Positions 44,310-52,776 of a DNA stretch of 64,000 nt are shown here, piece by piece. Position 1 is the first letter of the stretch, and each line of letters opens with the position of its first letter. Origin of the DNA: an uncultured Oscillospiraceae bacterium (GTDB lineage Bacteria; Bacillota; Clostridia; Oscillospirales; Oscillospiraceae); assembly GCA_910588625.1 (NCBI GenBank), contig CAJUQN010000004.1:26187-90186 (forward strand), written 5' to 3'. Both the position numbers and the translations under genes were made by a program. The notes beneath the pieces are model-generated. The model made no database searches, was not told the origin of the DNA, and saw only the letters and a list, made by a program, of their open reading frames with translations.

Positions 44310-44345
44310 GCCTTTTCGAGAAAAATCTATATTGCCCCACGACAT
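44310..44345 (-). repeat. 36-bp inverted repeat, right copy (possible transposon end)
   Basis: Partner of 44095-44130, tip CGACA on the plus strand. The 249-bp segment bounded by the tips (44096-44344) holds the ppdK terminator and resembles a small non-coding element. No target duplication is visible: TCTGA flanks the left side and TGGTG the right. Confidence 0.75.
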
Positions 44346-44428
44346 GGTGATATTCCTGGATGGTGTTTTTGGGGAGATGGCAACAGGCTTGAAACCCTTG
44401 TAAACAGGGACTTTGAAGCAGTCAGCTA

Positions 44429-44495
44429 TCCCAAAAGCACAGGCCCCAATTCCCCAAAAGTAAGCTGACATCCTTTTGGGGGACTGCTTTTGGGG
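44429..44495. repeat. Cluster of CCCCAAAAG motifs before tnsA
   Basis: Four copies of (T/C)CCCAAAAG lie at 44429-44437 and 44452-44460 (direct) and 44473-44481 and 44487-44495 (inverted). A related TTTTTGGGG is at 44365-44373. Placement between the end-like repeat and tnsA suits transposase-binding sites or an operator. Confidence 0.6.
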
Positions 44496-44533
44496 ATTGA
44501 TGCAGAGTGTTCCCACAGGGGAGGACTGCCAAC

Positions 44534-44881
44534 ATGAGGAAGAAGAACTTCAAAGGTCGATGCGAGAAGCGGGTGCTGGGCAAGTGTGCTGAGATGTGCC
44601 GGACGTATGACGCCATCCAGTACGCCTATGCCGACCTGCTGCAAGCATCGGATGAAATCAAGGAGATCAAGTGTAATGTCCTGCTGGATGGGCTGGAGGT
44701 CGGGGAGTACACATCGGACTTCGTTTGCACCAAGGCAGACGGTGATCTGATGGTCAGGGAGTGTGTGTTCAGAAAGTTTCTGATGAAGCCGTTGACGGTG
44801 AAGCTGCTGGATGCTTCGAGGGACTACTGGCTCAGGCACGGAGTCACGGATTGGGGGATGGTCATTGATGAAGAAGTATGA
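44534..44881 (+). CDS. TnsA-like transposon endonuclease, minimal form
   Basis: The 115-residue product resembles the N-terminal nuclease domain of TnsA, which cuts the 5' strand ends in Tn7-type cut-and-paste transposition. Evidence is EYTSDFVCTKADGDLMVREC followed by VFRK, with D62, E76 and K81 as candidate catalytic residues. The ending YWLRHGVTDWGMVIDEE also matches. Canonical Tn7 TnsA is more than twice as long, and its C-terminal TnsC-contact domain is absent here. The usual E/Q-x-K triad is altered, since E-C-V is followed three residues later by K. ATG 44534 has AGGGGAGGA upstream. It overlaps tnsB by 14 bases. Confidence 0.72.
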   Translation: MRKKNFKGRCEKRVLGKCAEMCRTYDAIQYAYADLLQASDEIKEIKCNVLLDGLEVGEYTSDFVCTKADGDLMVRECVFRKFLMKPLTVKLLDASRDYWLRHGVTDWGMVIDEEV

Positions 44882-46697
44882 TCTACTCCGGTTGGGTGAC
44901 ACCATCATCCGAGTGCTGGAGGCGCAAGGCGATAGGGTCCTGGTGATCGACTGCATCAAGAGGACGATGCCTGTATGGGTAGAGATAACGGCTCTGGAAT
45001 CCTACTCCGAGTGTACCAGTAATGAACTGTCCGAGGTCACAGGGGTTATCACGGCTGATATTGATGCTTTGGATGCCGACCAGAGGAAAACCATGTATGA
45101 GAGGTACACGATGATTGCTCCTGTTCTGTCGTTCCTGACTGATGATCGGATGCGTTCCCGGCTGATAGGCTCTGCGGCTGAGGAATACGGAGTATCAAAG
45201 GCAACCGTCAGGAACCACCTCTGCCTATATCTGTCCTACATGGATGTGACTGCTCTTGCTCCAAAGCGTCGGGAAGATGAACGGCAACTGACTCAGGACG
45301 AGAAGAATATGAGATGGGCGTTGAACAAGTTTTTCTATACTACGAAAAAGCAATCTCTGATGACAGCCTACACGATGATGCTCAAAGAGAAATATTGCGA
45401 TGCGCTGGGGGAACTGGCAGAGGAATACCCGTCCTACTATCAGTTCCGGTACTTCTATCGTAAGACTAGGAGCCTACAGAACTTCTACATCTCCCGTGAT
45501 GGGTTGAAGAACTACCAGAGGAACAATCGTCCTCTGACTGGTGAGGGAGTACAGGAGTTTGCTCCTGCTGTCGGTGCCGGAATGTTCGATGCTACGGTCT
45601 GCGACATCTACCTTGTCAATGATACCGGAAGTCTGGTAGGTAGACCTATTTTGACAGCCTGTGTCGATGCCTACAGTGGCCTGTGCTGTGGGTATTCCCT
45701 CTCATGGGAGGGTGGTGTCTACAGTCTCCGGGGACTGATGCTGAACATCATTGATGATAAAGTGGACTGGTGTAATCGGTTCGGTATCTCCATCCATCGT
45801 GAGGACTGGGACTGTGATATGCTTCCGGCCTCATTTATCACCGATATGGGTAGCGAGTACACATCAGGGACGTTTGAGCAGATCGCAGAGTTGGGTGTCA
45901 AGGTGGTTAATCTTCCATCGTATAGGCCAGAATTAAAAGGCTTGATAGAGAAATTCTTTGATTTGATACAGGAGAGTTTCAAGAAGCACTTGAAGGGCAA
46001 GGGAGTGATTGAGCCTGACTATCAGGAGCGTGGTGCGCATGACTACCGGAAGGATGCCTGTCTGACCATGGCTGACTTTGAGAAGATCATCCTTCATTGC
46101 ATCATCTACTACAACTCTCAGCGGATCATTGAAAACTTCCCCTATACCGAGGATATGATTGCTGCTCAGGTGAAGCCTTATGCCTCCCAAATCTGGAATT
46201 GGGGAAAATCCCAAATTGGGGCCAATCTCATTGAAATTGGGAAAAGAGAGCTGATGCTTACCCTCTTGCCGAGAACTACCGGGAGGTTCAGTCGGTCAGG
46301 GTTGAAGGTCAACAAGTTGCGGTATCACCGTGAGGGGTACACTGAGCAATACCTATCCGGCGGTGATGTTACCGTGGCCTACAATCCAGAAGATGTGTCC
46401 TCTGTATGGGTGTTGGAGGATGGGGCCTATACTGAGTTCACGATTATAGAATCTCGTTATCAGGGCAAAGACTTGACAGCGGTACAGGAGCTACAGACTA
46501 GCCAAAGGGACATTGCCAGAGGTGCAGTCAGGGATAATCTACAAGCCCAGATCAACCTTGCTCAACACATCGAAACCATTGTTAGTAGTAGTGCTGGTCG
46601 TGGTGATGTTCACATGAAGAATATCCGCAGCACTCGCAGACGGGAGCAGACTAAACGCCATCGGGACTACATGAAGGAGGGGACGAGCCGTGAGTGA
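44868..46697 (+). CDS. tnsB: TnsB-family DDE transposase
   Basis: Catalyses 3' strand cleavage and strand transfer. The 609-residue protein contains a winged-helix/HTH region (AEEYGVSKATVRNHLCLYLS) and an RNase H-fold core with D241 in MFDATVCDIYLVNDTG, D326 in FITDMGSEYTSGTFEQ, and E361 in ELKGLIEKFFDL, so the D-D-35-E triad is complete. The Mu-type beta barrel and basic C-terminus (RSTRRREQTKRHRDYMKEG) follow. ATG 44868 was chosen because GGGGGAT precedes it and it starts a TnsB-like KKYDLLRLGD segment. Overlaps with tnsA and tnsC imply one operon. Confidence 0.9.
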   Translation: MKKYDLLRLGDTIIRVLEAQGDRVLVIDCIKRTMPVWVEITALESYSECTSNELSEVTGVITADIDALDADQRKTMYERYTMIAPVLSFLTDDRMRSRLIGSAAEEYGVSKATVRNHLCLYLSYMDVTALAPKRREDERQLTQDEKNMRWALNKFFYTTKKQSLMTAYTMMLKEKYCDALGELAEEYPSYYQFRYFYRKTRSLQNFYISRDGLKNYQRNNRPLTGEGVQEFAPAVGAGMFDATVCDIYLVNDTGSLVGRPILTACVDAYSGLCCGYSLSWEGGVYSLRGLMLNIIDDKVDWCNRFGISIHREDWDCDMLPASFITDMGSEYTSGTFEQIAELGVKVVNLPSYRPELKGLIEKFFDLIQESFKKHLKGKGVIEPDYQERGAHDYRKDACLTMADFEKIILHCIIYYNSQRIIENFPYTEDMIAAQVKPYASQIWNWGKSQIGANLIEIGKRELMLTLLPRTTGRFSRSGLKVNKLRYHREGYTEQYLSGGDVTVAYNPEDVSSVWVLEDGAYTEFTIIESRYQGKDLTAVQELQTSQRDIARGAVRDNLQAQINLAQHIETIVSSSAGRGDVHMKNIRSTRRREQTKRHRDYMKEGTSRE

Positions 46698-47928
46698 TCT
46701 GTCTGATGTTATCCGTATCCTGCCAACCATGAAATCAGGGGGTGAGTTGTTGTCTGCCCTGGAAGTGCTGCCGGAGTATGACGCTGCTATCTGTGATGCT
46801 GACGCTCCGGTACGTCTCATGGCACTCTCTGACCTCTACCGGGTGTATGTTCCCAATCAGATGTCTTTGGAGATTTACAGTAAGCTCTATCTGGCGTTGA
46901 TGCGGTCGTTGCAGAAGAAGGGGACGAAGCTGGCAGTCCAGCAGAAAAACCAGAACTTCAAGGCCATCATGCAGCAGGAGTACAGCGGCATCATGGGTGG
47001 TTCCGACAGCTTCACAATCATTGGGGCCTCTGGCATTGGAAAATCATCTGCTATCAGTAGGGCAATCACATTGATTACTGAGAACCGTATCATTGACGTT
47101 GAGCAGCCCTACACCAAGATCATCCCCTGCATCTGCGTCCAGTGTCCCTTTGATTCCTCAGTAAAGGGGCTGCTGTTGGAGATACTTCGGAAGGTGGATG
47201 AAGTTATTGGCGGCAACTACTATCCGAACGCACTACGGGCCAGGACTACTACGGATATGCTGATTGGGAGCGTCAGTCAGGTGGCGTTGAATCACATCGG
47301 CCTGCTGGTGGTGGATGAGATTCAGAATGTGTGCAACAGCAAGAACGGCAAGAGCCTTGTGGGGATGCTCACCCAGCTTATCAACAACAGCGGTATTTCA
47401 ATCTGTATGGTGGGTACTCCCGAGAGTGCGGTGTTCTTTGAACAGGCTATGCAGCTTGCCCGGAGGTCGTTGGGGCTGTGGTATGATGTGATGGAGTACG
47501 GGGAGGATTTTAGGACATTCTGCGAAGTTCTGTATTCCTACCAGTATGTGAAGCAGAGAACAGAGATCACCGATGTGGTCATGGCATGGCTCTACGAACA
47601 TACGTCGGGGAACATATCGGTGGTGGTGTCCCTTATCCATGATGCACAGGAGATTGCCATTCTCAACGGCAGAGAGGTCCTAAACCTGGAATCGCTGAAC
47701 GAAGCCTATCAGCAAAGATTATCTATGCTCCACGGGTTCATTCAGCCTCGGCAGAAGTGCCAGACCTCTAAAACGAAGCGAAAGACCACAGTTCCAAAGG
47801 TTGATGCTCATGTGGAATCAGATGGGGAGTTCACGATTGCTGGTCTGGTATCTCAGGCCAAGACCGAGGGTGTGGACATCGTGGAGTTGTTGAAGAATCA
47901 TCTGCCTGTGGTGGAGGTAGCGGTATGA
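46690..47928 (+). CDS. tnsC: TnsC-family AAA+ transposition ATPase
   Basis: TnsC links target-selecting TniQ/TnsD proteins with the TnsAB transposase. The 412-residue protein has Walker A GASGIGKS (112-119), Walker B LLVVDEIQNV (D209-E210), and a sensor-like ISICMVGTPESAVFF. The start is GTG 46690 with AAGGAGGGG seven bases upstream; it overlaps tnsB by eight bases. The C-terminal stretch after about residue 350 is Lys/Thr-rich and may contact TnsA or TnsB. Confidence 0.88.
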   Translation: MSDLSDVIRILPTMKSGGELLSALEVLPEYDAAICDADAPVRLMALSDLYRVYVPNQMSLEIYSKLYLALMRSLQKKGTKLAVQQKNQNFKAIMQQEYSGIMGGSDSFTIIGASGIGKSSAISRAITLITENRIIDVEQPYTKIIPCICVQCPFDSSVKGLLLEILRKVDEVIGGNYYPNALRARTTTDMLIGSVSQVALNHIGLLVVDEIQNVCNSKNGKSLVGMLTQLINNSGISICMVGTPESAVFFEQAMQLARRSLGLWYDVMEYGEDFRTFCEVLYSYQYVKQRTEITDVVMAWLYEHTSGNISVVVSLIHDAQEIAILNGREVLNLESLNEAYQQRLSMLHGFIQPRQKCQTSKTKRKTTVPKVDAHVESDGEFTIAGLVSQAKTEGVDIVELLKNHLPVVEVAV

Positions 47929-49262
47929 TCTCCTACTTCCCTGCCATCTATCCCGATGAATTGGTGTATAGCTGGCTCTGTCGATATTACGTTCATTCTG
48001 GATTCTTTTCAAGTAAATCAGCCATGCAGGAGTTGTATTGCAAGCGGTCTGACAACCCCAGCAAGGAGTTTATCGGGAATCTTAATCCTGGAGCTATGGA
48101 GCAGATCGCAAAGATGTATTCCCTGGACAAGCTGGTGATGGAGCATACGATGTACCCTCAGTATGCCCGCTTCATTCCATTGGAGCAAAAGAAGACTGCC
48201 CTATATCGGCTGGGGCATGATAACTGCGATGCACACCACCTGTTTTGTGTTCTCCCTCGGTCTGAGGGGGAACAATACTTGCGGTTCTGTCCGTTGTGTG
48301 CTGAGGATGATAGGAAGACATACGGTGAAGCCTATTGGCATCGGAAGCATCAAATCCGAAACATGAGTATCTGCACAAAGCACAAGTGTAGGCTTGTGGA
48401 ATCCAGTGTTCCGGCTAAGAGCGAGCAGAGTTTCACATTCTGTCCCGCTGAACATTGCATAGGCTACGATAAAGTTACCTTTGAGGAAGATCCTCAGATG
48501 ATTCGGTTTGCAAGCTACCTGGAAGCCGTGTTTGATACACCGATGGATCTCAATAATGATATTCCTATCAGTGCTATCCTGTATAATGGCCTGAGCCGGA
48601 CAAAGTATCTGAAACCATCTGGTCGAAGCAGGTATACGAAGATGCTTGCTGATGATCTGAATGTATTCTACAGAGAGATGGGGCTATATAACATAGCGAG
48701 TATATACCAGATTCAGAAGGTGTTGCTAGGGAGCAGGTCTGATTTTTCAGTAGTATGTCAGATCGCCTTTTTCCTTGGCATGGAGACAGAGAAGCTAACC
48801 TCTCCTTCCTTGACACCGGAGCAGGTTCAGCAGGAGCAGGACAGCCACTACATGAAGGATACTGCCCCAGTAGACTGGGTGCAGTTAGATGCGGACACAG
48901 CCCCCATATTGGAAAAGGTTGTCCAAGGCGTATATGATGGCACGGATAATGAGAACGGCAGACCCGAACGAGTATCAGAGCGGCTTGTATACCGTGAGAT
49001 GAACCTGCTGGGGCATCAGCTAGAGAATATGCCAAGGTGCAAGGCCATCTTTGAGAGGTATACAGAACCATACCCTGAGAGTTGGGCCAGGAAAATCATT
49101 TGGGCATATCAGAGATTGAGAGCGCAGGGTAAGCCCTTCTATTGGTCTGATATTAGGAAACTCTCAGGAGTGAAGAAAAAGAACTTCCACTCGATCATCC
49201 CCTATTTACAGGAACACACGGATGCTGAGACAGCAAATCGAATCGTAGCCTTGATTGAGTGA
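47925..49262 (+). CDS. TniQ/TnsD-family target-selection protein
   Basis: The 445-residue protein starts ISYFPAIYPDELVYSWLCRY, the standard TniQ opening. It carries a zinc-binding region at about residues 120-155: FCPLCAEDDRKTYGEAYWHR followed by ICTKHKCRL. A C-terminal helical extension follows. TniQ/TnsD proteins recognise a target site and recruit TnsC. The size lies between short TniQ and long TnsD, so independent DNA recognition is possible but unproven. It overlaps tnsC by four bases (ATGA). A target near the ppdK 3' end is an inference from position. Confidence 0.85.
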   Translation: MISYFPAIYPDELVYSWLCRYYVHSGFFSSKSAMQELYCKRSDNPSKEFIGNLNPGAMEQIAKMYSLDKLVMEHTMYPQYARFIPLEQKKTALYRLGHDNCDAHHLFCVLPRSEGEQYLRFCPLCAEDDRKTYGEAYWHRKHQIRNMSICTKHKCRLVESSVPAKSEQSFTFCPAEHCIGYDKVTFEEDPQMIRFASYLEAVFDTPMDLNNDIPISAILYNGLSRTKYLKPSGRSRYTKMLADDLNVFYREMGLYNIASIYQIQKVLLGSRSDFSVVCQIAFFLGMETEKLTSPSLTPEQVQQEQDSHYMKDTAPVDWVQLDADTAPILEKVVQGVYDGTDNENGRPERVSERLVYREMNLLGHQLENMPRCKAIFERYTEPYPESWARKIIWAYQRLRAQGKPFYWSDIRKLSGVKKKNFHSIIPYLQEHTDAETANRIVALIE

Positions 49263-49271
49263 AATAGATAA

Positions 49272-49302
49272 GACAGGGAGTGCCTCAGCGCACTCCCTGC
49301 CT
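49272..49302 (+). terminator. Hairpin after the tniQ gene
   Basis: AGGGAGTGC pairs with GCACTCCCT around CTCAGC. The T-content after it is weak on both strands. A second imperfect hairpin (GAGGGT...ACCCTC, about 49313-49340) follows. These lie between the convergent tniQ and helicase genes. Confidence 0.6.
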
Positions 49303-49445
49303 ATACTGAGGTAGAGGGTTACTAAGTAAGACTTTACCCTCAGAAGCTAAGGTGTATGGCCCTACTCTTCTTCTGTTTCCCAGTCATGCTCTTGGACTAT
49401 CCAGTATGATGAATAACTGACCACTGTATAGTTTATATGGGCATC

Positions 49446-51557
49446 CTAAAGCAATGATTTCATTTTTGTTATGCTGTAAATACGGTTCTTATTTCGATCT
49501 GCTCTCCCAAAGGCTGCATCGTATAGCTGGGTAAATTCACGGCTGAACTTGGTCTTTCCCGCCTCACCTACTATTTGAGTTACATTGTCAGCATATGATT
49601 CTAGGAAGGCCACGAAAGTCTTCTTTGCCTTGTCCTTATCAGCAAAGGTTATATCATCATCCACACAGTAGACCTTGCCAAACCAAAAGAGCTGATACTC
49701 TAGGTACTTCTGTCCAACACGTTTCTTCTCCTGTTGCTCCATGCCAGCCTGCGGGCTTTCCTCAATCATTTCATCAAGAATAAGCTGATACTGACGAGTG
49801 CGCCTGTCCAACAGGGACTTAGCTATTTCATTTAGGTACAACTCTGTGGGCTTGTCCATAGGTCTGCCGAACCAGTGCTTTGCATTTATCCAGTCCAGCG
49901 TACCTCCATTATAATATTTATCTAGGAACCGGTATTCATCATAACCTCTCGATTGAAGCGTATCGGGCAACTCGCCATAGGCCAACCGGTAATTGTGGTA
50001 TGCTGTTTTCTGCGTTTGAAAACTATCTATGCGCTTCTGCACGTAAGGGCAGTCAAACCTCTGCACATACAAAGTCTTTCTGTCATCAGCATCGCTTACT
50101 CTGGCTCTTCCGAGCATCTGTAGACATTTAACCCTTTCCATGTCAGACACAACGATGTTGTTGATACCAGTCAGGTTTACCCCGTTATCAAGGACAGATG
50201 TTGTGATTAGAACAAAGGTATTTTTATCAAAGCGCTCATTCAGCACCATTGAGCAGTAGGAAGGATTCGCTTTACTTGACGCATCTACAGCAAAGACTTT
50301 CTCTGTTTTTGAATCTCCATCTACAACAACCAGAGGACTACCTTTTCCCTCAGCGTACCCTTCGAGATCCTTTTTTACAGCCCTACACTTCTCTATGTCA
50401 TCAATGAAAACTAGCCACTTCTCTCGCTTTTGATTGACGCTCTCAATCATCTGTCCATATAGTTCGCCAATGGCGGAGTACACCTTAACATCCAAGTAGC
50501 TATAGTCGCGTTGGAAATGGTAAAACGCCATCGGGATACTCTTATCTTTTTCCTGGGGCCTGTTGAAATTCAACCGTGAGTGGTACTCGCGTTCGTACTT
50601 AATTATGTACTCTAAACACTCATACGGCGTGGCACTCATGTACACCCTGACAGCATCCTGGAATAGCCTGACGATAGCCTCCAGGATTTTAGAAGTATGG
50701 GGGTTGAACATAGCATCGGAAGTAAAGAAGTGGGCCTCGTCACAAATAATGTAGATGTATCTGGACTGAGCTTTCGATTGCCTTTTCTTTAGCATCTGCT
50801 CGCAATGTAATATACTTTGGTATGTCATTACATCCGCGCAGTCTCTATATGGGTAAAATTTAGCTTCTTCTTCGTCTGAGTCCTCGGTTCCTTTCAGACG
50901 ATTTTTAATCTGTTGCCGTAGGGCCAACCGATTGCTGAGGATAAGAACGCGCTGCTTAGTGTTCTTCCTGTAGTTCAACTCTCTCACATATGGAACCAAG
51001 ACATTCTCGACAAAATAATTTTTACCCTGCCCGGTCTGGGCTGAAATAAATACGGGTTGCAATGGCTCCCATTTGCCGTCAACATTTGCCCTTATTGTGC
51101 CATCATAATCTGTCTCTATTTTGAAATGTTCGCCGATTCCCTCGGAAACCCGTTTCTGGCCACATTCAATTTGACAAACATGGAGGCTGCTCATGATACA
51201 ATCAGTCTTAAATTCCTCTTGGTCGTATGACAATCGTATTGCCCTATGAGCATCCGGACTGGTGGAATGACTATGAGATGTATCTGCGATAGTATCTCCA
51301 TCGTACTTATCATGTACTGGAGAAACAGCCTTTGCCATGTATATTTTTTCGGTATTTTTTGATTGCTCTGTAGAGGTGGCAACTATGCGCCCTCGAAGTA
51401 TAGGGATTTGTGATTCGTGAATCTCGGGTATTTCATTAACAGAACCACATTCCCCAACAAGTTCGCAGGGATAAAATTCGCAATGACGGCAAAATGGGAA
51501 TTTATATTGAGATTCTTCTTCTGGCGTTAAAATACGAAAGTTATCATTTGAAATCAT
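49446..51557 (-). CDS. SF2 DEAH-type helicase with N-terminal zinc-like motif
   Basis: The 703-residue protein has cysteines near the N-terminus (FCRHCEFYPCELVGECG) that may bind metal. Superfamily 2 motifs follow: the nucleotide loop FISAQTGQGKNYF near residue 170, IYIICDEAHFFTSD near 270, VYMSATPYECLEY, LITTSVLDNGVNL, and LQMLGRARVSDAD. The residue after the Walker lysine is Asn instead of Thr/Ser, which is unusual for SF2. ATG 51557 is preferred because GAGGAG is well spaced. Function is not assigned; it could belong to mobile-element replication or defence. It faces tniQ tail to tail. Confidence 0.75.
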   Translation of the reverse strand: MISNDNFRILTPEEESQYKFPFCRHCEFYPCELVGECGSVNEIPEIHESQIPILRGRIVATSTEQSKNTEKIYMAKAVSPVHDKYDGDTIADTSHSHSTSPDAHRAIRLSYDQEEFKTDCIMSSLHVCQIECGQKRVSEGIGEHFKIETDYDGTIRANVDGKWEPLQPVFISAQTGQGKNYFVENVLVPYVRELNYRKNTKQRVLILSNRLALRQQIKNRLKGTEDSDEEEAKFYPYRDCADVMTYQSILHCEQMLKKRQSKAQSRYIYIICDEAHFFTSDAMFNPHTSKILEAIVRLFQDAVRVYMSATPYECLEYIIKYEREYHSRLNFNRPQEKDKSIPMAFYHFQRDYSYLDVKVYSAIGELYGQMIESVNQKREKWLVFIDDIEKCRAVKKDLEGYAEGKGSPLVVVDGDSKTEKVFAVDASSKANPSYCSMVLNERFDKNTFVLITTSVLDNGVNLTGINNIVVSDMERVKCLQMLGRARVSDADDRKTLYVQRFDCPYVQKRIDSFQTQKTAYHNYRLAYGELPDTLQSRGYDEYRFLDKYYNGGTLDWINAKHWFGRPMDKPTELYLNEIAKSLLDRRTRQYQLILDEMIEESPQAGMEQQEKKRVGQKYLEYQLFWFGKVYCVDDDITFADKDKAKKTFVAFLESYADNVTQIVGEAGKTKFSREFTQLYDAAFGRADRNKNRIYSITKMKSLL

Positions 51558-51587
51558 TCTCAAAATCTCCTCAATCTATTATTGCAA

Positions 51588-51640
51588 CGATTTGTGATTT
51601 GTGAATAGCCTAATTATAAAAGACCAACAAATCACATACG
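51588..51640. promoter_or_regulatory. Putative promoter and operator of the helicase gene
   Basis: Around a minus-strand TATAAT (about 51615-51620) lie GATTTGTGATTTGTGAAT (from 51589) and the inverted AACAAATCACAT (from 51627). The repeated TGATTTGT words flank the -10 and look like a repressor site. The ParB-family or resolvase protein nearby are possible binders. Confidence 0.45.
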
Positions 51641-51778
51641 GCGAAGAAATCAACTCAATACTGCATGGCTCCTAACACCATTCAACAGGAGTTCAACTAA
51701 CTTCAAAGGTATGCCCTTGCCCTTATTGGCAGTATATCACATTCCTACAGATAATGCCAGAAGGAGTTTGAAAGCAAG

Positions 51779-51812
51779 AAGGTATAGGACGCTTTGATGC
51801 GTCCTATACCTT
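51779..51812. terminator. Terminator after the ParB-like gene
   Basis: Perfect 14-bp stem AAGGTATAGGACGC with its complement around TTTGAT. On the minus strand it follows the gene stop directly; T-richness beyond the stem is low there. Confidence 0.75.
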
Positions 51813-52739
51813 TTATTGCTGTCCTATAGGATTTTGTTGTCTGAAGAGTTCTAAGGCTTTCTCAATGGTAGCCTCAATTTCCTCTGGTGACTGATTATCA
51901 GGGAAATACTTTGCGAGAAGGCTTTCCTTGATTTTGATAGCTTTTCTTTTGGGAGGAGGAGCCTTTGGTGTAATGACTTGCTTGATTTCTTCTTCGTCAA
52001 GCTCATGGTCAGATGATTGTTTCTTTAATTCCTGGGCTTGCTGTGTGTCCACCTTAACTTTCCCTTCGACTAGCTTTTTAACGATTTCCTGCTCACTTGA
52101 CCGTAGATAGGACAAATGCTCCGCAACACCCAGCCCTATTAGCTTGTTGTCCAAGCACTCCAATAGACCTTTAGACAACTTCGCAACACGGATATACCGA
52201 GCAATCGTAGCTTGTGATAGACCGTATTTCTCGCCGATAACGTGCATTGTCCGTGACCTGTTATCAGATTGAGAACCATCCTCCGATTGCTGCAAATCTG
52301 TACGATACCCTGGCTTCTTCTTCATTGCCTCATTTAGCATATGGAGCGAGTTCGCAAGTTCACTGGCTTTGAAATCCTTAATAGATCGCTGATCGAAATT
52401 TGTCTTTATGACAATTTCCATGGCCTCTTCATCATTTTTAGGAATACAGATAATAGCTGGCACTGTACTCAATCCAAGTTCCAATGCGGCATTGACCCGG
52501 TTGTGCCCAGCAAGTATCTCATAGTGATACTTTTCATCGTCAATCTTACGGACAAGGACAGGTGATAAAATCCCATGTTCCTCAATGTCTTGGATAAAAT
52601 CGTTTAACCGCTGTCCCTCGTATAGCTTGAAGGGGTGGTTGGCAAATGGCTTTAACACTTCCGGGCTTATGGCTATGACTTTCATCTGTGGTTCTGAACC
52701 AAACGGGTTGAGTATGGCCCTATCAAACTCAGTTGCCAT
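51813..52739 (-). CDS. ParB/Spo0J-family protein
   Basis: The 308-residue protein has a ParB N-terminal nuclease-like domain: HPFKLYEGQRLNDFIQDIEE, then GILSPVLVRKIDDEKYHYEI and LAGHNRVNAALELGLSTVPA, corresponding to ParB box I/II (AGHNR for the usual GERR/GHRR). An HTH follows (IGEKYGLSQATIARYIRVAKL). Such proteins bind centromere-like sites or act as regulators on plasmids and integrative elements. No ParA ATPase gene accompanies it here. ATG 52739 has GGAGGAGG upstream and starts the conserved part; a longer frame begins far upstream. Confidence 0.85.
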   Translation of the reverse strand: MATEFDRAILNPFGSEPQMKVIAISPEVLKPFANHPFKLYEGQRLNDFIQDIEEHGILSPVLVRKIDDEKYHYEILAGHNRVNAALELGLSTVPAIICIPKNDEEAMEIVIKTNFDQRSIKDFKASELANSLHMLNEAMKKKPGYRTDLQQSEDGSQSDNRSRTMHVIGEKYGLSQATIARYIRVAKLSKGLLECLDNKLIGLGVAEHLSYLRSSEQEIVKKLVEGKVKVDTQQAQELKKQSSDHELDEEEIKQVITPKAPPPKRKAIKIKESLLAKYFPDNQSPEEIEATIEKALELFRQQNPIGQQ

Positions 52740-52770
52740 GGATAGTCCTCCTCCGGTAGTTTCTGCTGTG

Positions 52771-52776
52771 ATTATA
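52771..52776 (-). promoter_or_regulatory. Possible -10 element of the ParB-like gene
   Basis: Minus-strand TATAAT about 30 bases before the start codon. The -35 is not convincing. Confidence 0.4.

Larger units (their letters stand above)
51558..51812 (-). other. Intergenic region between parB-like and helicase genes
   Basis: Holds the helicase promoter/operator (right of its start codon), the parB-like terminator at its far end, and about 130 bases (51645-51775) in which I see no gene or clear structure. Confidence 0.5.

Noticed and set aside
44534..49262. CRISPR-associated transposon
   Set aside because: No cas gene, repeat-spacer array or second tniQ was seen in the window; targeting by the TniQ/TnsD protein itself is simpler.
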